Below are positions 57,287-64,000 of a DNA stretch of 64,000 bases, piece by piece (position 1 is the first letter of the stretch; every line of letters starts with the position of its first letter). Location of the stretch: positions 1 through 64,000 of the forward strand of contig JAFAZX010000016.1 in the NCBI GenBank assembly GCA_019239425.1. The letters are read 5' to 3'. Made by a program: the position numbers and the translations under genes. Source of the DNA: Acidobacteriota bacterium. Lineage in GTDB: Bacteria > Acidobacteriota > Blastocatellia > Pyrinomonadales > Pyrinomonadaceae. The notes beneath the pieces are model-generated. The model saw nothing but the letters and a program-made list of their open reading frames with translations. It did not search any database and had not been told where the DNA came from.

Positions 57287-59694
57287 TCGTATCTGAGAGC
57301 TACCATCGGGTCGACCTTCGTCGCCCTTCTTGCGGGGACGAGGCAGGCCAGGAGCGCCACCGCGGCGAGCAGCAGCGCGACGAGTATGTAAACGCCCGGG
57401 TCTGCGGCCGAGACTTCGTAGAGCAGCCCCGTCATCAAGCGCGTGAGCGCGAGGGCGCACGCCAGCCCGACGGCGAGACCCAACAGGGTGAGCAGCATGC
57501 CGTGGCGAACGACGAGCCGCACCACGTCGCGGCGCTGCGCGCCGAGCGCGACGCGCACGCCGATCTCGCGCGTGCGCTCCGTGACGGCGTAAGAGACGAC
57601 GCCGTAGAGCCCCACGCCCGCGAGCAGCAGCGCGGCCACGGCGAAGCCCGCCATCAGGAACATCGACACGCGCCTGTAGGCGGTCGAGTCCGCCACGACC
57701 TTCCCCAACGTCTTCACGTCGTAGATGGGCAGTTCGCGGTCGAGCGCGCGCACCTCTTCGCGCACGGCGCCGACGAGCGACTCGGCCCCCGCGCCCCGCG
57801 CGCGCACGGTCAGGGAGAGTCCGCCCCACTCGGCGTCCTGCGCGTGCGGCACGTATATCTGCGGCGCGCCCGCGGTTTCGAGCGAGTCCGGCTTCGTGTC
57901 GCCGACGACGCCGACGATCTCGCGCTGAAACTCCTCGTCGCGCCAGATGTGTATGCGCTTGCCGACGGGGTCTTCGCCCGGGAAGACTTTGCGCGCGAGC
58001 GACTCGTTGACGACGGCGACCTTCGCCGAGTCCGTCCGGTCGCGCTCGTCGAAGGCGCGCCCCGCGCGCAGGGGTATCCGCAGCGCGCGGAAGTACCCCG
58101 GCGTGACGACCGAGTAGGACGCGTCGATTGCCTCCTCCGGGGTCTCGGGCCGGCCCTCGCGGATGAGGCCGCGCCAGATGGAGTAGTCGCTGCCGCGGAG
58201 CGGGAGCTGGATGGTCGCGCCCGCCGACTCGACGCCGGGCAGAGACCTCACGCGCTCCAACAGCGTCGCGTAGAACTCGACCTTGCGCGCCGGCTCCTTG
58301 TAGCGCGCGCCCGGCAGCGAGACGCGCATCGTGATGACGCCCTCGGGGTCGAAGCCCGGGTCAACGGCTTGCAGCCGCCCGAAGCTCTTGACCAGAAGCC
58401 CCGCGCCCGCGAGCAGCAGGAGCGAGACGGCGACCTCCGCGACGACTAAGCCCGAGCGCATGCGGCTGCGCCCGCCGCCCGCGCCGCGCCCGCCCTCCTT
58501 CAGGGAGTCGTTGAGGTCGTAGCGCGAAGCCTGCCACGCGGGCGCGATCCCGAAGGCGACGCCCGTCAGGACGCTCGCCCCCGCCGCGAACAGGAGCACG
58601 CGCCAGTCGGCGGAAGTCTCCGCGAGCCGCGGCGTGCCCGCGGGCGCGAGCGCCACGAGCAGGTCGGTCAGCCACACGCTCAGCGCCGCGCCGAGCGCCC
58701 CGCCCGCGACGCCGAGCAGCACGCTCTCCGTCAACATCTGCCGCGCGATGCGCCAGCGCCCCGCGCCGAGCGCGAGCCGCAACGCGACCTCCCGGCGGCG
58801 GCCGGCCGCGCGCGCCAGCAGGAGGTTCGCCACGTTCGCGCACGCGATCAGCAGCAGCAGCCCGACGCCCGCGAGCAGCATGAAGAGCGTCGTCTTCAAC
58901 TCCCCGACCAGCGCGTCCTTGAGCGGCTGGAGCCGCACGCCCCAGCCCACGTTCGTCACCGCGTAAGCTTCGGCGAGCCGCGCGGAGATCGCGTCCAACT
59001 CCGTCTGCGCCGCCGCGACCGCGACGCCCTCGCGCAGACGGCCGACGACGAAGAGGCTGCGGTTGTCGCGCGCCTCCTTCGCCAAGTCGAGCTGGAGCGG
59101 AACCCAGAGTTCCGAACGATACGGGAAGTCGAACCCGGCGGGCATGACGCCGACGACCTCGCGCTGGCGTCCGCCCAGGTCTATCGTGCGTCCGACGGCC
59201 GCGGGGTCTGCGCCGAAGCGCCTGACCCAGAGCGCGTGGCTGAGGACGACGACGGGCGCGCTCCCCGGCTTGTCGTCTTCGGGCAGGATCGCTCGGCCCC
59301 GCGCCGCGCCGACGCCCAACACGCGGAAGAAGTCCGGCTCGACGTAAGCGCCGGCCACGCGCTCGGGCTCGCCGCCGCCCGACAGGTTCGCGCTGCCCGG
59401 CGTGTAAATCGCGAGCGCCTCGAACGAGCGCGCCTGCGACCTCCAGTCCACGGCGTCGGGCGCGGACAGGTTGCTCTCCTTGATGCCCTTCGACGGGTTG
59501 ACGCCCTCGAAAGCGATGACGCGCTCCGCGCCCGGGTACGGCAAGGGCCGGAGCAGCACCGCGTTGACCACCGAGAAGATCGCCGTGTTCGCCCCCACCC
59601 CCAGCGCCAGCACCGCCAGCGCCACCAGACTGAACCCCGGCCGCTTCGCCAACACCCTCAGACCAAAACGCACGTCCTGCCACAGTGTTCTCAT
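57283..59694 (-). CDS. ADOP-type ABC transporter permease (MacB/FtsX), copy 2
   Basis: The protein has 803 residues, starting MRTLWQDVRFGLRVLAKRPG. It has the same eight-helix MacB/FtsX double-module plan as copy 1, with FtsX blocks ANVANLLLARAAGRRREVAL and VVSYAVTERTREIGVRVALG. The periplasmic domain differs strongly from its neighbours (NLSGGGEPERVAGAYVEPDFF), while the C-terminal KVDPMVALRYE is nearly identical. The TGA stop is the TGA of the first 7-base unit in repeat R4b. The start is followed upstream by the same spacer found before copy 1. Confidence 0.93.
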   Translation of the reverse strand: MRTLWQDVRFGLRVLAKRPGFSLVALAVLALGVGANTAIFSVVNAVLLRPLPYPGAERVIAFEGVNPSKGIKESNLSAPDAVDWRSQARSFEALAIYTPGSANLSGGGEPERVAGAYVEPDFFRVLGVGAARGRAILPEDDKPGSAPVVVLSHALWVRRFGADPAAVGRTIDLGGRQREVVGVMPAGFDFPYRSELWVPLQLDLAKEARDNRSLFVVGRLREGVAVAAAQTELDAISARLAEAYAVTNVGWGVRLQPLKDALVGELKTTLFMLLAGVGLLLLIACANVANLLLARAAGRRREVALRLALGAGRWRIARQMLTESVLLGVAGGALGAALSVWLTDLLVALAPAGTPRLAETSADWRVLLFAAGASVLTGVAFGIAPAWQASRYDLNDSLKEGGRGAGGGRSRMRSGLVVAEVAVSLLLLAGAGLLVKSFGRLQAVDPGFDPEGVITMRVSLPGARYKEPARKVEFYATLLERVRSLPGVESAGATIQLPLRGSDYSIWRGLIREGRPETPEEAIDASYSVVTPGYFRALRIPLRAGRAFDERDRTDSAKVAVVNESLARKVFPGEDPVGKRIHIWRDEEFQREIVGVVGDTKPDSLETAGAPQIYVPHAQDAEWGGLSLTVRARGAGAESLVGAVREEVRALDRELPIYDVKTLGKVVADSTAYRRVSMFLMAGFAVAALLLAGVGLYGVVSYAVTERTREIGVRVALGAQRRDVVRLVVRHGMLLTLLGLAVGLACALALTRLMTGLLYEVSAADPGVYILVALLLAAVALLACLVPARRATKVDPMVALRYE

Positions 59695-59712
59695 AGCTCA
59701 CTCCGTTCGCAG

Positions 59713-59795
59713 GTGATAAGTGATGAGTGATAAGTGATAAGAGAAGATAAGGCCCGTCTGTTCTCTCTTATCACTTATCACTCATCACCTATCAC
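59713..59795. repeat. R4 palindromic heptamer element, copy c
   Basis: The left arm is GTGATAA, GTGATGA, GTGATAA, GTGATAA. The right arm is the inverse with one changed unit. The loop (AGAGAAGATAAGGCCCG) is nearly the same as in copy a, 34 kb away. It lies between ADOP copies 2 and 3 and provides the stop of copy 3. Confidence 0.94.
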
Positions 59796-62230
59796 TCGTA
59801 TCTCAAAGCGACCATCGGATCGACCTTCGTCGCCCTGCGCGCCGGGACGAGACAGGCGAGCACCGCGACGACGGCGAGTAAGAGTGCGACCGACACGTAG
59901 ACCGCCGGGTCGGCGGCCGAGACGTTGAAGAGCAGGCCCGAGATGAGGCGCGTCAGCGCGAGCGCGCCCAGGGAGCCGAGCGCGATGCCGCCGAGCGCGA
60001 GCAGCAGGCCGTGGCCGAGGACGAGCCGGAGCACGTCCCCGCCCCGCGCGCCGAGCGCGACGCGCAACGCGATCTCGTGCGTGCGCTGCGCGACGCCGTA
60101 GGAGACGACGCCGTAGATGCCGACGAGCGCGAGCAGCAGCGCGACGCACGCGAAGACGCCCGTCAGGTAGGCCGGGTAGCGCCGCACGAAGGTCGCGCGC
60201 GAACCCGCGACCATCTGCTCCAGAGTCTGCACCGCGTAGACTGGCACTTCCGGGTCGAGCGCGTTCACCTCGCCCCGCACGGCGGGCGCGAGCGCCAGAG
60301 GGTCGGGCGCGTCCGTGCGCAGGACGAGCGCGGCGGAGTCGAAGTAGGAGTCCTGCCACGCGGGGAAGTAGACGACGGGCGTGGTGCGCGCGTCGAGGGT
60401 CGTCACCTTCTCGTCGCCGACGATGCCGACGATCTCGAACTGCGTGTCGCCCGTGAACTTGAACGTCACGCGGCGGCCGACGGGGTCTTCGCCGGGGAAG
60501 ACCCGCTCGGCGTAGGTCTGGTTGATGAGAAGGACGGGCGGCGCCTTCGCGTCGTCGCGCTCGGCGAAAGGCCGGCCCGCGACGAGGGGCACGCCCAGCA
60601 CCTCGAAGTAGTTGGGGCTGACCGTGCGCAGGTGCGCCTCGGTCAGCTCCGAGGCAGGCGTCGAGCGCCCGACGACCTGCGGCGAGCCCGTCCCGCCGTC
60701 GCCCGCGAGCGGCAGGTTGCTCGTCAGCGCGGCGCCGCGCACGCCCGGCACCGCGGAGACGCGCCGCAGAGTCTCCTCGTAGAAGCGCACGGCCTTGTCG
60801 CCCTCGGGGTAACGCGCGGGCGGGATCGCGACCCGCATCGTCAGGAGGCCGCGCGTGTCGAAGCCCGGGTCGACGCGGAGCATCAAGACGAGGCTCTTCA
60901 TCAGAAGCCCCGCGCCGACGAGCAGGACGAGCGCGAGCGCGACCTCCGTCACGACGAGCAGGTCGCGCAGCCGCCGGCTCCCGCGCGAGACGTTGCCGCG
61001 GCCGCCCTCCCGCAGGGCGACTTGCAAGTCCGCGCGCGAGGCCGAGAGGGCCGGCGTCAGCCCGAAGAGCACGCCCGTCAGCAGCGAGAGCGCGCAGGCG
61101 AAGAGCGTCACGTCGCGGTTGAGCGAGAGGCTTTGCAGGTAGGGCATCTGCGCGAGCTGCGCCGCCGGTATCGCCGCGACCAAAAGGTCAACGCCCCACA
61201 GCGCGAGCACCAGCCCGGCCGCGCCGCCCGCGAGCGCGAGCAGCACGCTCTCCGTCAGGAGCTGCCGCACGACGCGCCAGCGCGACGCGCCGAGTGCGGC
61301 GCGGATGGCGACCTCCCTCTGCCGCGCGGTCGAGCGCGCGAGCATCAGGTTCGCGACGTTCGTGCAGGCGATGAGCAGCACGAACCCGACCGCGCCGAGC
61401 AGCACGAAGAGGGCGGGCCGCACCGGCCCGACGAACTCATCCCGCAGAGGAACCGCGCGCAGGGTGACCCCCTCGTGCGCGCCCGGGTCGTCGCGCTCGA
61501 TGCGCGCGGCGACAGTCGCCAGACGCGCCTGCGCCGCTTCGAGGGTCGCGCCGTCCCTGAGCCTCCCGACGACCTTGACCCAGTGCTGGTAGCGGCGCGC
61601 GGCGACGTCGGCCGGCGGCCTGAGCGACATCCAGACCTCGGCGTCGTTGAGCGGCGCGAAGTTGAACTCCGCCGGCAGCACGCCGACGACCGTGTAAGCC
61701 TGCCCGTCGAGCGTGACCTCGCGCCCGACCGCTTCGGCCTTGCCGCCGAAGCGGCGCTGCCAGAAGCCGTGGCTCAAGACCACGACGGGCTTGCCCTCGA
61801 CCCCGTCCTCGCCCCCGACGAAGGTGCGCCCCGCGGCGGCCTTCACGCCGAGCACGTCGAAGAAGTTCGCCGTCACGGCCGCGCCGCGCGTGCGCGTGGC
61901 CTCGCCCGCGTCCGTGAGGGTGACCGGACGCCTCACGTAACCGGCCAGCCCCTCGAAGACCTCCGCCCCCTGCGCGCGCCAGTCGAGGAGGTCGGGGTAC
62001 GAAGCCTCGCGCTGCTCGAAGTCGCGGCTGCGCTTCGACTCCCAGAGGTGCACGAGACGTTCCGGCTCCTTGTAAGGGAGCGACCGCAGCAGCGCCGCGT
62101 CGATGACCGAGAAGATGGCCGTGTTCGCCCCGATGCCGAGGGCGAGCGTCAGCACCACCACGGCCGTGAACCCCGGCCTCTGCCACAGCACGCGCAGCCC
62201 GTAACGAACGTCTTGCAGCAACATTCTCAT
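59792..62230 (-). CDS. ADOP-type ABC transporter permease (MacB/FtsX), copy 3
   Basis: The protein has 812 residues, starting MRMLLQDVRYGLRVLWQRPG (an internal ATG at residue 3 is possible). Same architecture: helix 1, MacB-type core (about 50-250), first FtsX block (TNVANLMLARSTARQREVAI), second periplasmic region and last FtsX block (VVSYGVAQRTHEIALRVALG), ending KVDPMVALRYE. The TGA stop lies in R4c. The stretch IPAAQLAQMPYLQSLSLNRD in the middle domain is particular to this copy. It is not fused to an ATPase. Confidence 0.93.
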   Translation of the reverse strand: MRMLLQDVRYGLRVLWQRPGFTAVVVLTLALGIGANTAIFSVIDAALLRSLPYKEPERLVHLWESKRSRDFEQREASYPDLLDWRAQGAEVFEGLAGYVRRPVTLTDAGEATRTRGAAVTANFFDVLGVKAAAGRTFVGGEDGVEGKPVVVLSHGFWQRRFGGKAEAVGREVTLDGQAYTVVGVLPAEFNFAPLNDAEVWMSLRPPADVAARRYQHWVKVVGRLRDGATLEAAQARLATVAARIERDDPGAHEGVTLRAVPLRDEFVGPVRPALFVLLGAVGFVLLIACTNVANLMLARSTARQREVAIRAALGASRWRVVRQLLTESVLLALAGGAAGLVLALWGVDLLVAAIPAAQLAQMPYLQSLSLNRDVTLFACALSLLTGVLFGLTPALSASRADLQVALREGGRGNVSRGSRRLRDLLVVTEVALALVLLVGAGLLMKSLVLMLRVDPGFDTRGLLTMRVAIPPARYPEGDKAVRFYEETLRRVSAVPGVRGAALTSNLPLAGDGGTGSPQVVGRSTPASELTEAHLRTVSPNYFEVLGVPLVAGRPFAERDDAKAPPVLLINQTYAERVFPGEDPVGRRVTFKFTGDTQFEIVGIVGDEKVTTLDARTTPVVYFPAWQDSYFDSAALVLRTDAPDPLALAPAVRGEVNALDPEVPVYAVQTLEQMVAGSRATFVRRYPAYLTGVFACVALLLALVGIYGVVSYGVAQRTHEIALRVALGARGGDVLRLVLGHGLLLALGGIALGSLGALALTRLISGLLFNVSAADPAVYVSVALLLAVVAVLACLVPARRATKVDPMVALRYE

Positions 62231-62241
62231 CGCTTCTCCTC

Positions 62242-62381
62242 GCCGGGAGCGCGGGCATCCTTGCCCGCAAGCGCGCTTCAGCGCGCTGACCGTCTCCCTC
62301 TTTTCCTCAACGTTGAGACTGAAAGCTTCTCTGCCTTCGCGCTCTCGCGCTCATGCGGGCAGGGATGCCCGCGCTCCCAGC
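62242..62381. repeat. R3 palindromic element, copy c
   Basis: This 140-base element is in the same orientation as copy a, sharing the flank TCTCCTCG before the arm and the centre CCTCAACGTTGAGA. The outer arms GGGAGCGCGGGCATCC and GGGATGCCCGCGCTCCC pair. It lies between ADOP copies 3 and 4, where copies 1/2 and 2/3 have R4. Confidence 0.93.
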
Positions 62382-62392
62382 AACAGCCGGCC

Positions 62393-64000
<1,608 letters not shown>

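Overview
The window looks like a chromosomal segment of a GC-rich, Gram-negative member of the Acidobacteriota, possibly the class Blastocatellia. This rests on gene content, not on a marker gene. There are four tandem ADOP-type orphan MacB/FtsX permeases, two very large TonB-dependent receptors with N-terminal carboxypeptidase-regulatory domains, an ECF sigma factor paired with a serine/threonine kinase-TPR protein, and twin-arginine secreted glycosidases. I see no rRNA, tRNA, CRISPR array, phage or transposase gene.

Layout. (1) 1-17.6 kb is a glycan-use locus for fucose- and uronate-containing polysaccharide. It holds an L-fuconate dehydratase-like enolase (cut by the window edge), an alginate-lyase-like protein, a GH29 alpha-L-fucosidase, two TonB-dependent receptors, an SDR closely resembling L-fucose dehydrogenase/HSD17B14, a LacI-type repressor, a GH28 and a GH31 enzyme. 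Two GTTAyCGGTAAC-type palindromes lie in overlapping divergent promoters between the second receptor and the SDR, and they are the best candidates for the LacI operators. (2) 17.9-22.2 kb holds small genes and a 2.2-kb restriction-modification insertion flanked by 161-bp direct repeats. (3) 22.2-26.3 kb encodes a three-subunit PaoABC-like molybdenum aldehyde oxidase. (4) 26.4-42.2 kb holds an SGNH hydrolase, an MFS exporter, an ECF-sigma/membrane protein/Spy-like stress module, a second ECF sigma with a 1742-residue kinase-TPR protein, an HYR-domain protein, two small proteins and a WD40 protein. (5) 42.3-47.4 kb is a signalling operon: an ABM-domain protein, a B12-binding sensor with the CarH-type W-x9-EH motif, a histidine kinase, a hybrid kinase and a response regulator. 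(6) 47.6-64 kb holds a LolD/MacB-type ABC ATPase, an NtrY-like kinase, a CASTOR/POLLUX-like channel, an unknown gene, an NtrC-type regulator and the four ADOP permeases.

The strongest unexplained signal is a set of 24 intergenic palindromic elements in seven sequence families, here called R1-R7. Five families (R2, R4, R5, R6, R7) share one architecture although their sequences are unrelated: each hairpin arm is a short run of degenerate 7-base units, and the unit carries a stop codon. Because 7 is not a multiple of 3, successive units put stops in different frames. Ten genes end on a stop codon supplied by, or overlapping, such an arm, and an eleventh ends inside an R1 element. All six convergent gene pairs in the window are separated by an R1 or R2 element, against two of six divergent pairs. 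Compensatory changes in the two arms, a nested R1-in-R2 copy and conserved loops suggest mobile, structure-maintained elements that may act as two-way stop/terminator cassettes.
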